A DNA stretch of 64,000 bases from an uncultured Alteromonadaceae bacterium (GTDB lineage Bacteria; Pseudomonadota; Gammaproteobacteria; Enterobacterales; Alteromonadaceae): the NCBI GenBank assembly GCA_913056495.1, contig CAJXMO010000017.1:28128-92127 (forward strand), read 5' to 3'. Both the position numbers and the translations under genes were made by a program. Below are positions 9,415-21,152 of the stretch, in pieces. Numbering within the stretch: the first letter of the stretch is position 1; every line of letters starts with the position of its first letter. Under the pieces are notes generated by a model. That model did no database searches. It was not told the DNA's origin and worked only from the letters and a program-made list of their open reading frames with translations.

Positions 9415-10599
9415 ATGAGTAAACGACCCGTAAAGCAAGACAATGATAACAATCGAGTGTATTTAGTCTGGCAAAAACTTAAGCGTGACTTATGGTTCCA
9501 GTTTCCTAGCCAAGATTTATTGTACGCAGTGTCTTTGCTTTTAACTGCGGAGTTGGCATATGCAAACAATGATTCAATACAATTACCACAAAATCAGGCG
9601 GCCTCTGTTGCGATTCAAAATCAGTTCCATCATATTGATACGCTCAATATCCATGATCCGGCTGTAATCGCTGATCCAGTCAGCAAAATGTATTATGTAT
9701 ACGATAGTTTTCAGCAAGGTTCAAAATACGATAAGCTCACTTCAAAATCAGGTAATTCGGGTGTGCAAGTATATTGGAGTCAGGATTTAGTTCACTGGCA
9801 AGGACCTCAGTTGGTTTATGAAATTCCCAACGACAGCTGGGCGGAACCTATGCATGCCCCATGGGCTCCAGAAGTCAGTTTTTATAAAGGAAAATACTAT
9901 CTGTTTACGACTTTGCATAATTATAAAAATGTGATGTTCAAACCTGATGACCGTCCACTCATTCACCAGCGCGGCACACAGATTTTTGTTAGTGATTCAC
10001 CATTCGGACCCTTTAAACGATTTGCTAATCAGCCACATACACCGCTTAATGAGATGGCATTGGACGGCACTTTATGGATAGAAGATGGCCAGCCCTGGAT
10101 GATTTATTGTCAGGAATGGTTGCAAACTGGATACGGTTTATTTAAAGCTATCAAACTATCTGAAGACCTCTCAAAAAGCATTGGAAACCCTATCATCTTA
10201 TTTAGTGCAGCCGATGCAAACTGGACCGAAAGAACAACCAGTTACGGTGGGTTCGCCAATATTCAGGCATCGATATCAGATGGCCCCTGGCCTTATAAAA
10301 CCAAAGACGGGCGTTTATTAATTATGTGGTCGAGCTGGAATAAAGACAGAGAAAAAGCCTACACCACGTCATTTGCTTATTCAGATAATGGCAAACTAAG
10401 CGGTAACTGGTTGCAGAGAGAACAGCCTGTGATTGACGGTGACAGAGGCCACGGCAATATTTTTAAAACCTTCGATGGTGAACTCAGAGTTGCTTTGCAC
10501 AGATATTTTAATCAGCCATTTACCCGATTGCAGATTTATTCTGCAGAGGATACGGGCGACACCATTAAAATAGGGCCGCAAATGTTAGGGCATAGATAA
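9415..10599 (+). CDS. GH43 glycosidase, arabinan/arabinogalactan type
   Basis: A 394-residue protein. The first 45 or so residues are a charged stretch followed by a hydrophobic segment (LLYAVSLLLTAELAYA), an unusually long signal or anchor; a start further in is possible but none is better supported. The GH43 propeller begins with IHDPAVIAD (base Asp) and includes ALDGTLWIEDG (pKa-modulating Asp), SISDGPWPYKTKDG and GHGNIFKTFDGEL, the last carrying the conserved His. The sequence APWAPEVSF is a blade hallmark. It would release arabinofuranose or similar units. It follows an ECF-type motif and is read toward the GH30-GH2 operon, with a small divergent gene in between. Confidence 0.85.
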   Translation: MSKRPVKQDNDNNRVYLVWQKLKRDLWFQFPSQDLLYAVSLLLTAELAYANNDSIQLPQNQAASVAIQNQFHHIDTLNIHDPAVIADPVSKMYYVYDSFQQGSKYDKLTSKSGNSGVQVYWSQDLVHWQGPQLVYEIPNDSWAEPMHAPWAPEVSFYKGKYYLFTTLHNYKNVMFKPDDRPLIHQRGTQIFVSDSPFGPFKRFANQPHTPLNEMALDGTLWIEDGQPWMIYCQEWLQTGYGLFKAIKLSEDLSKSIGNPIILFSAADANWTERTTSYGGFANIQASISDGPWPYKTKDGRLLIMWSSWNKDREKAYTTSFAYSDNGKLSGNWLQREQPVIDGDRGHGNIFKTFDGELRVALHRYFNQPFTRLQIYSAEDTGDTIKIGPQMLGHR

Positions 10600-10607
10600 G
10601 CATTATC

Positions 10608-10889
10608 TTATTTGGTTTTTCTGAATATTCTGCGTAAGCCTAATAGACCAACTGAGAGTATTAGAAAAGCAATCAATACGATTACCCCGGCTAATTCCCT
10701 GCCTATGAAACCCGACGAATAACCCATAAAGTTAAGCTGAGTATCTGTGCAGTTATTCAAGTTGTGCCATATCTGCATCAGGGTGCCGCCACATAAAGTC
10801 ATACTGCTAATTGACTGAGTCATAACCGTAAATCCAATCATGATGCAGATGATTACAGTTAAAACCGGTTTCTTGTACATTTCATTCAT
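10608..10889 (-). CDS. small hypothetical two-helix membrane protein
   Basis: The longest frame begins at 10919, but ATG 10889 (MNEMYKK) has AAGG at fair spacing and leaves the ECF-type promoter of the GH30 operon outside the gene. The roughly 93-residue protein has one hydrophobic segment (VLTVIICIMIGFTV) after the start and another near the end (LAGVIVLIAFLILSVGLLG), followed by the basic tail LRRIFRKTK. Two Cys lie in the loop. I do not recognise the family. It is antisense to the flanking hydrolase genes and may be a genuine small gene or a chance frame. Confidence 0.45.
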   Translation of the reverse strand: MNEMYKKPVLTVIICIMIGFTVMTQSISSMTLCGGTLMQIWHNLNNCTDTQLNFMGYSSGFIGRELAGVIVLIAFLILSVGLLGLRRIFRKTK

Positions 10890-10905
10890 CTTTAAAGCCT
10901 TGGTT

Positions 10906-10934
10906 TTACGGTTTTTCATCGCTTGTTCGTTTTA
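10906..10934 (+). promoter_or_regulatory. ECF-type promoter motif upstream of GH30-GH2 operon
   Basis: TTACGG, 14 bases, then TTCGTTTTA, ending 37 bp before the ATG at 10972. It is nearly identical to the copy in front of the ECF sigma gene. Its position argues against the far-upstream GH30 start at 10840. Confidence 0.8.
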
Positions 10935-10971
10935 TATCAAAGCAAAATTAATTGTGAAATTCTACTTAAAT

Positions 10972-12741
10972 ATGTACAAAATAGTCGGTTCCATCTTGTT
11001 AACTTGTTCTTTGATGTCGGTAAATGTATGCCTGGCTGTAGAGAATATTGTTGTCGATTTTACTCGGACTTATCAGAGTATAGATAATTTCGGCGCGTCA
11101 GATGCGTGGACGTTTGATCCAATGATCAAAAAATGGATGACCGAGGGTAGGACAGCAGAAATTAATGAACTGGCTGATCTGTTATTTTCGGTTGAAAGTG
11201 GCATCGGCTTATCAGCCTGGCGGTTCAATATCGGTGCCGGCAGTAAAGAGCAAGGCGCAGCCAGTCAAATTAATCTGGATGAGCTGGGGAAAGATTACAG
11301 ACGGGCTGAACTGATGCAAGTAAATGAAAATGCAGCCATCAATCCCAACAAACAAATTGGCCAGATACGATTTCTCAAAGAAGCTGCCAAAAGAGGTGTA
11401 AAAGACCTGATTGCCTTTAGTAATAGTCCGCCGGTTTGGGCGACTAAAAATGGTTTAGCGCACCCGGTTGATGAACACATAGGTTCAACCAACTTAAATC
11501 CGGATAAAACTCAAGCCTTCGCTCAATTTTTAGTTAATGTTGTGCAGTATTTAAAAGCTGAACAGGGCATAACGATTAATTATATTAGCCCGATTAATGA
11601 ACCAACCTGGAAATGGGAAGGCCACTTTCAGGAAGGCAATCGCTACAATATGACTGAAGCAAAAGCGGTATACACTGCGCTTTATTCAAAGTTGGCAGAC
11701 GCGGGTTTAAAGGATTCAGTTGCAATTGAGGCCGGTGAAGTCGTCGAGTATTCAGCCGCATTGAGCGATAAACACTTTCAGCAATTTATGAACAGCGGGC
11801 GGGCATTATACAACCAAGGTATGAATGCTCGAGATGTGGGACTGTATAGAAATTATATCGATGAATTTTTGGGTGATGACGGCTTAAAACACAAGATTGG
11901 TAACAAGCTATCTTTGCATGGATATTTCTCGGATCATTGGTCTGATCGAATGGGCTTGTTGCGAGAGTTAGTATTAGACAATGTAACATCTGTTTCATCA
12001 GATGCCAAAATATGGATGAGCGAAATGTGTATTCTGGGTGGAATCGGAGATAGTCGCCGATTTTATGGATCAGGATTTGACGTGAATGATTTGGATTATG
12101 CGCTGCATGTTGGCAAAATGCTGCACCGGGATTTATCGCGAATGAACGCGAGCGCATGGCATTGGTGGCTGGCCGTTACGCCTTATGATTATAAAGATGG
12201 ATTATTGAAAATTAATCCGGATTTAGAAGCGGATTCGCTGCAAGCTTCTAAAGCCATGTGGGCTATGGGTCAGTTTAGCCGATTTATTCGTCCTGGCTAT
12301 CAAAGAGTTGAATTATCAAATCCAGATGATTTAGAAGGCATTATGGCATCCGCTTATAAAACCCCCAATGATGAGCAATTAGTTATTGTTGTGATTAATG
12401 CCTCAAAGTCTTCCCAACAGGTAGATATTCAGCTTAAGAATTTACCATCTGGTAAAAAGCTGCAAAATTTTAGTGTGTACCAGACTGATCATGAAAACAA
12501 TCTAACCGAGCAGGCAAACGTCAGTTCAAGTAAGCGTTTAGTCATACCTGAGCGTTCCATCATGACCTTGGTGGGCAAAGTTGACGAGTTTGACCCAGAC
12601 GCTTTCATTGAAGCGCAAGAAAACACTCAGGTAGCGCCCGATGCGGTCCATCATCCAGTAGAACGTCATTCAGGTGGTGGAGCCGGATTCATTTTCTTGC
12701 TTGGGCTAGTCGCTTTGGTTAGCGCAAAGTACAAAATTTAG
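10972..12741 (+). CDS. GH30 glycosidase with GlyGly-CTERM-like tail
   Basis: The frame is open from 10840, but MYKIVGSILLTCSLMS at 10972 is a normal signal peptide and lies just after the ECF-type promoter, giving 589 residues. The GH30 (beta/alpha)8 domain has YQSIDNFGASDAW (residues 34-46), the acid/base Glu210 in SPINEPTW, and the nucleophile Glu351 in IWMSEM, followed by a beta-sandwich. GH30 covers endo-beta-1,6-galactanases, xylanases and glucanases; the GASDAW start and the arabinogalactan-like setting make a beta-1,6-galactanase a reasonable guess, not a proof. The end reads SGGGAGFIFLLGLVALVSAKYK, matching in form the GlyGly-CTERM surface-sorting signal. GH2 follows 61 bp later in the same unit. 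Confidence 0.88.
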   Translation: MYKIVGSILLTCSLMSVNVCLAVENIVVDFTRTYQSIDNFGASDAWTFDPMIKKWMTEGRTAEINELADLLFSVESGIGLSAWRFNIGAGSKEQGAASQINLDELGKDYRRAELMQVNENAAINPNKQIGQIRFLKEAAKRGVKDLIAFSNSPPVWATKNGLAHPVDEHIGSTNLNPDKTQAFAQFLVNVVQYLKAEQGITINYISPINEPTWKWEGHFQEGNRYNMTEAKAVYTALYSKLADAGLKDSVAIEAGEVVEYSAALSDKHFQQFMNSGRALYNQGMNARDVGLYRNYIDEFLGDDGLKHKIGNKLSLHGYFSDHWSDRMGLLRELVLDNVTSVSSDAKIWMSEMCILGGIGDSRRFYGSGFDVNDLDYALHVGKMLHRDLSRMNASAWHWWLAVTPYDYKDGLLKINPDLEADSLQASKAMWAMGQFSRFIRPGYQRVELSNPDDLEGIMASAYKTPNDEQLVIVVINASKSSQQVDIQLKNLPSGKKLQNFSVYQTDHENNLTEQANVSSSKRLVIPERSIMTLVGKVDEFDPDAFIEAQENTQVAPDAVHHPVERHSGGGAGFIFLLGLVALVSAKYKI

Positions 12742-12793
12742 TTTATTTATTTTGGCAGGCAAATTCAGCCAAGCCAGTGTGTTTGATAGTTAA

Positions 12794-15958
<3,165 letters not shown>

Positions 15959-15970
15959 AATGAATAAAAT

Positions 15971-16000
15971 AGTCAGCCAAAGTATTTTTCTTTGGCTGAA
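15971..16000 (+). terminator. hairpin after GH2 gene
   Basis: TCAGCCAAAG and CTTTGGCTGA form a 10-bp stem around TATTTTT. There is no strong T-run after it, so termination efficiency is uncertain. Confidence 0.5.
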
Positions 16001-16125
16001 ACCTCTATTCCCTTACACAATAAGATAGGGTTAGTATTTGTTATTTCGGATGTGTTTATCCTGACATTTATTTTGCCCTGACTTAACGACACTCCAGGTT
16101 TTCAATCCATATCTTCGAATTAATT

Positions 16126-16154
16126 TTACGGTTTTTTATGGCTTTTTCGTTTTA
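16126..16154 (+). promoter_or_regulatory. ECF-type promoter motif upstream of the ECF sigma gene
   Basis: TTACGG, 14 bases, then TTCGTTTTA, 108 bp before the sigma ATG at 16263. The last nine bases are identical to those before the GH30 operon. This copy suggests autoregulation of the sigma factor. Confidence 0.8.
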
Positions 16155-16262
16155 TTTTGTAGAGGCTAGTTTTAGCTTTTTAATGCAGAATAATGGATAT
16201 ATAAGTATTATCCGAACCGGCAATCAAGGTCGTTGTAGCAGCCTTAGTTTTGGGGTAAAAGA

Positions 16263-16817
16263 ATGTCAATCATTTCCCGGGTCTTTGTGGAAAATAATGC
16301 TTTTTTAAAAAAATTTTTAAAACGCTTCATGTCTTCAGAGCAAGATATAGAAGACATAGTGCAGGAAGTATACATAAAAGCACATAATGCTGAGCAAGAA
16401 AAAGTTATTGAACAACCGAAAGCTTTTTTATTTAAAATCGCTAAAAACCTGGCCCTTGATGAGTTAAATAAAAAATCTCGTCTGGTAACTCACTATATTG
16501 AAGATTGTATTGCGGCCATCCCGTTGGAAAAAACTGCGAGTATGGAAAGCGAAGTTGAGGCTAATGAATCTTTGACTCTATACTGTGAGGCGATAGAACA
16601 GTTACCGGATAAATGTAAACAAATATTTTTAATGCGTAAAGTATACGGGCTAAAACATAAAGACATAGCAACTGAGCTTGGCATTTCGCTCAGTAGTGTC
16701 GAGAAACATCTGAAATTGGGTGGTGCATTTTGTCAGCAGTATATTAGTCATAAAAAAGGCTCGGTGAGCGCTGTCGCTGATAATGTCAGTGAACTGAGGA
16801 AGAGGAATTTGCGATGA
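16263..16817 (+). CDS. FecI-like ECF sigma factor
   Basis: A 184-residue sigma-70 family protein with only regions 2 and 4. Region 2 is at about residues 15-80 (EQDIEDIVQEVYIKAH and KAFLFKIAKNLALDEL), region 4 at about 115-160 (LPDKCKQIFLMRKVYG, then HKDIATELGISLSSVEKH, a helix-turn-helix). This is the FecI/FpvI type controlled by a membrane FecR partner. Its stop overlaps the fecR-like start by four bases (ATGA), so the two are translationally coupled. A copy of the nine-fold motif precedes it. I infer that it reads that motif and so drives the GH43/GH30/GH2/TonB genes around it; this is the central regulatory claim of the window and is not proven. Confidence 0.92.
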   Translation: MSIISRVFVENNAFLKKFLKRFMSSEQDIEDIVQEVYIKAHNAEQEKVIEQPKAFLFKIAKNLALDELNKKSRLVTHYIEDCIAAIPLEKTASMESEVEANESLTLYCEAIEQLPDKCKQIFLMRKVYGLKHKDIATELGISLSSVEKHLKLGGAFCQQYISHKKGSVSAVADNVSELRKRNLR

Positions 16818-17917
16818 ATGATTTTGAAGAGTTTACAAAAAATATGACCAGGCTAGAGTCTGAAGCTTGGGATTGGATCATTCGTTTAGATGCAGATGAT
16901 GAATTAAATGAGCGTGAAAAATCTCAGTTAACACATTGGCTTGCCCGAAGCCCGGCGCATGTCGAACAGATCCGTAAACTAAATGAGTTTTGGGGTAACC
17001 AGGTTTTAGCTGAATTATTACAGCCAGCTAAAAAAATGGAACAAACCAAATCCAAGACAAATACAAACTGGTTTAATCCGGTTTATGGCTTTTCTTTTGC
17101 AATCATGCTGGCGATTAGCGGCGGGCTCTTCTATTGGTTTCAATTGGCTCAGATACCAGTGTATTCAAATAGTTATGTCACTGCTTATGGGCAGCATCAA
17201 AAAATTAAGTTGGCAGATGGCTCTACCGTTAACTTAAATTCAAACAGCCAGCTAAAAGTAGCTTATTCTGAAGGGGCAAGGGATTTATGGCTGGTAAAAG
17301 GCGAAGCGCATTTTTCAGTTGTTAAAGATCAATCAAGACCTTTTAATGTATATGCGGCAAATGGCCGGGTTCAGGCTGTAGGCACTGCATTTACTGTTGA
17401 TTTGGCGAGTCAGAGCAATTTGAATGTATTGGTGACTGAAGGCCAAATTGCACTTTCACTTGCGCGTCCTGAAAATAATCAACTGAACTTAGATCAAGTA
17501 TTCTCAACAAACGACTTAACTGTACATTCGGCTTATAGCGGGTTAATGCAGGACGTTGCTTTTATGAGCGCCGGTGATTTTGTGGGTTTTGATAGTTCAA
17601 TGGACATTGAAACAGTAAAACATGACTTAACTCACTCAATTAAATCACTTACTGCGCAAGCTATTGAAGCTAAACAAGCCTGGCAGCAGGGAGAACTGGT
17701 TTTTACCGGGCAGTCGTTAAAAGAGGTTGTTGTACTTTTACAAAGATATTCACCTTTGCAGATTGAAATTGCAGATCCTGAGTTGGAAGATTTGCAAATC
17801 GGTGGTCGATTTGAAATTAACAACATTGAAAGTTTGTTTAAGAACCTAGAAGCGAATTTTAATATTGAAGTTCAAAAAAGTGCGCTCGATAAAGTCATTA
17901 TCAGGTCAAGCATTTAA
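16814..17917 (+). CDS. FecR-like anti-sigma/signal-relay membrane protein
   Basis: A 367-residue single-pass protein. The N-terminal cytoplasmic part (residues 1-80) has the DUF4880-like pattern (AWDWIIRLDADDELNEREK, LTHWLARSP), the sigma-binding part of FecR proteins. One transmembrane helix is at about 94-112 (FSFAIMLAISGGLFYWF). The periplasmic FecR domain follows (about 125-225: QKIKLADGSTVNLNSNS, VKGEAHFSV, VQAVGTAFTV), and the end (about 295-365) resembles the STN-like C-terminal domain that contacts the outer-membrane receptor. It overlaps the sigma gene by four bases. It would hold the sigma inactive or convert it, and pass on the signal from the receptor encoded 100 bp downstream. 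Confidence 0.92.
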   Translation: MNDFEEFTKNMTRLESEAWDWIIRLDADDELNEREKSQLTHWLARSPAHVEQIRKLNEFWGNQVLAELLQPAKKMEQTKSKTNTNWFNPVYGFSFAIMLAISGGLFYWFQLAQIPVYSNSYVTAYGQHQKIKLADGSTVNLNSNSQLKVAYSEGARDLWLVKGEAHFSVVKDQSRPFNVYAANGRVQAVGTAFTVDLASQSNLNVLVTEGQIALSLARPENNQLNLDQVFSTNDLTVHSAYSGLMQDVAFMSAGDFVGFDSSMDIETVKHDLTHSIKSLTAQAIEAKQAWQQGELVFTGQSLKEVVVLLQRYSPLQIEIADPELEDLQIGGRFEINNIESLFKNLEANFNIEVQKSALDKVIIRSSI

Positions 17918-18017
17918 AAACTAACAATAAAATCCGAAATTTAAACTATTTTAGATGTAATTATATAATACAAATGTTACATTTAAGTTATAAATGATGG
18001 TTTTTTGTTGGGTGTAA

Positions 18018-21000
18018 ATGCTGCATCGAAAATTCGCTTATCTTTGTTTGCTTTTGAGCTTGTCTCTAGGAATAATCCCCTTCGGACAGGCTCAACAAAA
18101 CACAGGCATAAATTCGGTCGAGCAAGTTTTCTATTTAAACATCACTCGTTCAGATGCCGCGAGTGTGCTCAATGAGTTAGCTCGCCAAACTGACTCTGTA
18201 CTCATTTATTCTTATGAGCAGGCCAGGAAATATCAGGCCAACGCAATTTATGGTTATTTTACGTTGGCTGACGCGCTTGAATATGTGCTGTTAAATACTG
18301 GTTTAAGCGCAAATACCCTGTCTAACGGTAGTATTAAAATTTCACTGGCACCGACTGTTCCTGATGAAGCAGACAGTCCTGAACCTATTAAAATAGCGGC
18401 CACCCCATTGAATGTTGAACATTCACCTCATCGGGTTGAGGTGATTCAAATTGACGGCATTCGTCGCAGCATGTATCAGGCACAGGATATCAAACGCCAG
18501 TCTAATGTTATTCTTGACTCAATTGTTGCTGAAGATATAGGTAAGTTACCTGACATTACGGCTGCCGAGAGTATCGCCAGACTCACAGGCGTTCAGGTAA
18601 AAAGATTTAATGATGAAGTCGATAATGTTCTGATTAGAGGGCTGCCATTTTTCACAACTACCTATAACGGCAGAGAATTTTTCACAGCGGAACAGCGTCT
18701 GGCGAGTCTTCAGGATTTTCCTTCGCAGGCAATAGCTGAAATCGAAGTCTATAAGTCCAGTTCTGCAGAGTTAATAGATCCGGGATTGGCCGGGTTAGTT
18801 AATATTCGTACGCGAAGACCATTTGATTTTGAAGGTGAAAAAATTGCCGGTGGACTTCATTATAATTATAACGATCAACACAAATCTGCATCACCTAACG
18901 GAAATCTTTTATATACTAACCGTTGGTCCAGCGAGATTGGTGAGATAGGATTTTTGGCTAATCTGACTTATGCTGAGTCTGAGTTCTACAATGGGGTACG
19001 TTTTAATGGCACTCGGTTCCCTCAGGCTTCGGCTGACTGGCGAATTTCACCGGAAGAATATTCATCGGGTAATTTTGTCTTGCCTGATACAGTCGGTTTA
19101 TACAATTCCGGTGGCAAACGCTGGCGACCTTCAGCAAACTTTTCTGTTCAACTACAACCTAAAGATACTCTGGAAATCTATCTCGAAGGGATTTTTCAAG
19201 GATACCGGAGCAACAAGTACATAGATAACTTTTTTGTCAGTCTGACCGATACAGATCCACTTCATGGTTCACCGGTACTTGAAAATGTGACTGTCAAAAA
19301 AGGCCCAGAAGTTAATCTGGCTCAAAGTTTAACAAAAAGCGCAGGTCGTGCATCTTGGATGTATCGTCATACAGCGGAGTCTCAAACTGATACCTACCAG
19401 TACGCCATCGGAATGATTTGGCAGGATAACGGGTTTAAAATTCTTAGTGATCTGGCTTTTACGGATAGTCGTTATTTTGATAACGTCTGGAGTTTTGATT
19501 CCGCAATTAAAGCGCCTCAAACTTTGAACGTGAGTTTTTATAATCCGGCCGGCGGTTCTTTTTTTTCATTCGAAGACTTTAATGCGCTGGATGAATCCGA
19601 GTATGTGCTCAGAGGGTATTATGAATCCAGATATAAAATTTATGGCGAGAATATTCAATGGCGCACTGATGTCAGCTATACAACGGACTGGGATTTTATT
19701 CACGCTGTTCAAGCCGGGATGCGACTGGCTTCAAGGGAAACCGCGCGTGAAGACGGAGCCCGATATGCCTGGTTGCTGGACTTAAACTTACCCTTATCAG
19801 AACTTTCATTCCTTAACCTCAGGCCCACGCCTGTGCCTTACAGAGATAATTCGGATAGCTTTTCACAATATTTAGCGCCGACACGTTCAAGTATTATTAA
19901 TAATACGGATGCTTTAGCGAATTTTGCATATCAAAATTTAATAAATTTATCTGAGCAGGGCGAAGGATGGCGTTGGGCAGAGCAGCAAGCGAGTGCTTGG
20001 AAAGAGACTGATATTGCCACTAATCCGATCACTAATTTTACAGCAAATGAATTCACTTATAGCGGATATCTGCAGGCTCAATCTAGTTTGAAGGTTGCGC
20101 AGGTTAATATCGACATAATGTCCGGTATTCGAATTGCTAAGACTGAATTAGATACATCCGGGTTTTCCGCTATAACAGCAAACAATACAATAAATTTCGA
20201 AGAGACGAACCGGGCTCAGGATTATATTGATACTTTACCTAATTTACACCTGACAGCTGAAATCACTGAAAAGTTAAAGCTCCGGCTGGCTTATGGCAAG
20301 ACGATTACACGTCCTAACTTTATTGATCTGAATCCGGCTGTAGCTATTAATCTGCAATTAAATGCTGGAGTTGATGCAGTTGGGTCAGGTGGAAACCCTG
20401 ACTTAAAGCCTGTTACATCTCATAATTATGATTTAAGTACAGAGTACTATTTTTCAAATAGCGGATTTTTGAGCTGGGCTGCGTTTTATCGGGATTTATT
20501 TGGTTTTGTTAACAGCCAGACCCAAACTGTTGAGGACCCTGTCTATGGCAAAATAGAATTAGTCCGGCCAGTCAATTCCGGAAAAGGCAAAATTTATGGG
20601 CATGAATTTAATTTTCAGACATTTTTTGATTTTTTCAATCGTGATTTAAAAGGTTTTGGATTTAACGCCAATACGACTTATCAAAAAGGTGTCACCAGTG
20701 ATCCGGATGAAGCAGGCGAGTATACTGACTACAGAGAGCTGGCAGGCTTGTCTGAATGGACACATAATGTCGCTCTGTTTTATGAAGGTGAGTCTATCAA
20801 TGCGAGACTATCATACAATTACCGATCTCAGTGGGTAAGCTGGTATGCAGATGCTGTAGGGGCTGGTTTTGCCGGGAATAAGATTCGCGCCCGAGAGCGA
20901 ATTGATTTTTCAGTTAGTTATGAGCTTGATCCTCATTTAACATTATATGCCGATGTGAATAATTTATTAGCCGAGCCATTCAAAAATGATACTTACATTA

Positions 21001-21077
21001 ATGAAGATAGTCGCTATCCTCAGGATGTAAGATATGAAGGCCGATATTTTGGGGCCGGCCTTCGTTTTAATTACTAA
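18018..21077 (+). CDS. TonB-dependent receptor with STN signalling domain
   Basis: A 1019-residue outer-membrane receptor with a signal peptide (1-25, ending GQAQ). Residues about 35-115 form a secretin/TonB STN domain (FYLNITRSDAASVLNELA, IYGYFTLADALEYVL), the module by which FecA- and FpvA-type receptors signal to FecR. The plug (about 140-270) has AEDIGKLPDITAAESIARL and IRGLPFFTTTYNGREFF; the beta-barrel follows and ends in Phe-Asn-Tyr. The receptor is of the sugar-transport TIGR01782 style, not a siderophore type. It has no nine-fold motif of its own and probably depends on sigma/fecR read-through. The receptor at 34653-37517 is a close relative without STN. Confidence 0.9.
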   Translation: MLHRKFAYLCLLLSLSLGIIPFGQAQQNTGINSVEQVFYLNITRSDAASVLNELARQTDSVLIYSYEQARKYQANAIYGYFTLADALEYVLLNTGLSANTLSNGSIKISLAPTVPDEADSPEPIKIAATPLNVEHSPHRVEVIQIDGIRRSMYQAQDIKRQSNVILDSIVAEDIGKLPDITAAESIARLTGVQVKRFNDEVDNVLIRGLPFFTTTYNGREFFTAEQRLASLQDFPSQAIAEIEVYKSSSAELIDPGLAGLVNIRTRRPFDFEGEKIAGGLHYNYNDQHKSASPNGNLLYTNRWSSEIGEIGFLANLTYAESEFYNGVRFNGTRFPQASADWRISPEEYSSGNFVLPDTVGLYNSGGKRWRPSANFSVQLQPKDTLEIYLEGIFQGYRSNKYIDNFFVSLTDTDPLHGSPVLENVTVKKGPEVNLAQSLTKSAGRASWMYRHTAESQTDTYQYAIGMIWQDNGFKILSDLAFTDSRYFDNVWSFDSAIKAPQTLNVSFYNPAGGSFFSFEDFNALDESEYVLRGYYESRYKIYGENIQWRTDVSYTTDWDFIHAVQAGMRLASRETAREDGARYAWLLDLNLPLSELSFLNLRPTPVPYRDNSDSFSQYLAPTRSSIINNTDALANFAYQNLINLSEQGEGWRWAEQQASAWKETDIATNPITNFTANEFTYSGYLQAQSSLKVAQVNIDIMSGIRIAKTELDTSGFSAITANNTINFEETNRAQDYIDTLPNLHLTAEITEKLKLRLAYGKTITRPNFIDLNPAVAINLQLNAGVDAVGSGGNPDLKPVTSHNYDLSTEYYFSNSGFLSWAAFYRDLFGFVNSQTQTVEDPVYGKIELVRPVNSGKGKIYGHEFNFQTFFDFFNRDLKGFGFNANTTYQKGVTSDPDEAGEYTDYRELAGLSEWTHNVALFYEGESINARLSYNYRSQWVSWYADAVGAGFAGNKIRARERIDFSVSYELDPHLTLYADVNNLLAEPFKNDTYINEDSRYPQDVRYEGRYFGAGLRFNY

Positions 21078-21152
21078 CGTTTGTTAACTTTAGCAACATA
21101 ATTTTCAGAACATGCATACACTGCAAGCGTTTATCTCTGCTGCCTATGCTTG

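Noticed and set aside
10840..10971. Longer GH30 start at 10840
   Set aside because: The extra 44 residues overlap the promoter motif and add a second hydrophobic stretch before a normal signal peptide at 10972.
11786..12157. Long antisense frames inside GH30 and other CAZyme genes
   Set aside because: They mirror strong coding frames on the other strand, have no ribosome binding sites and no protein-like composition.
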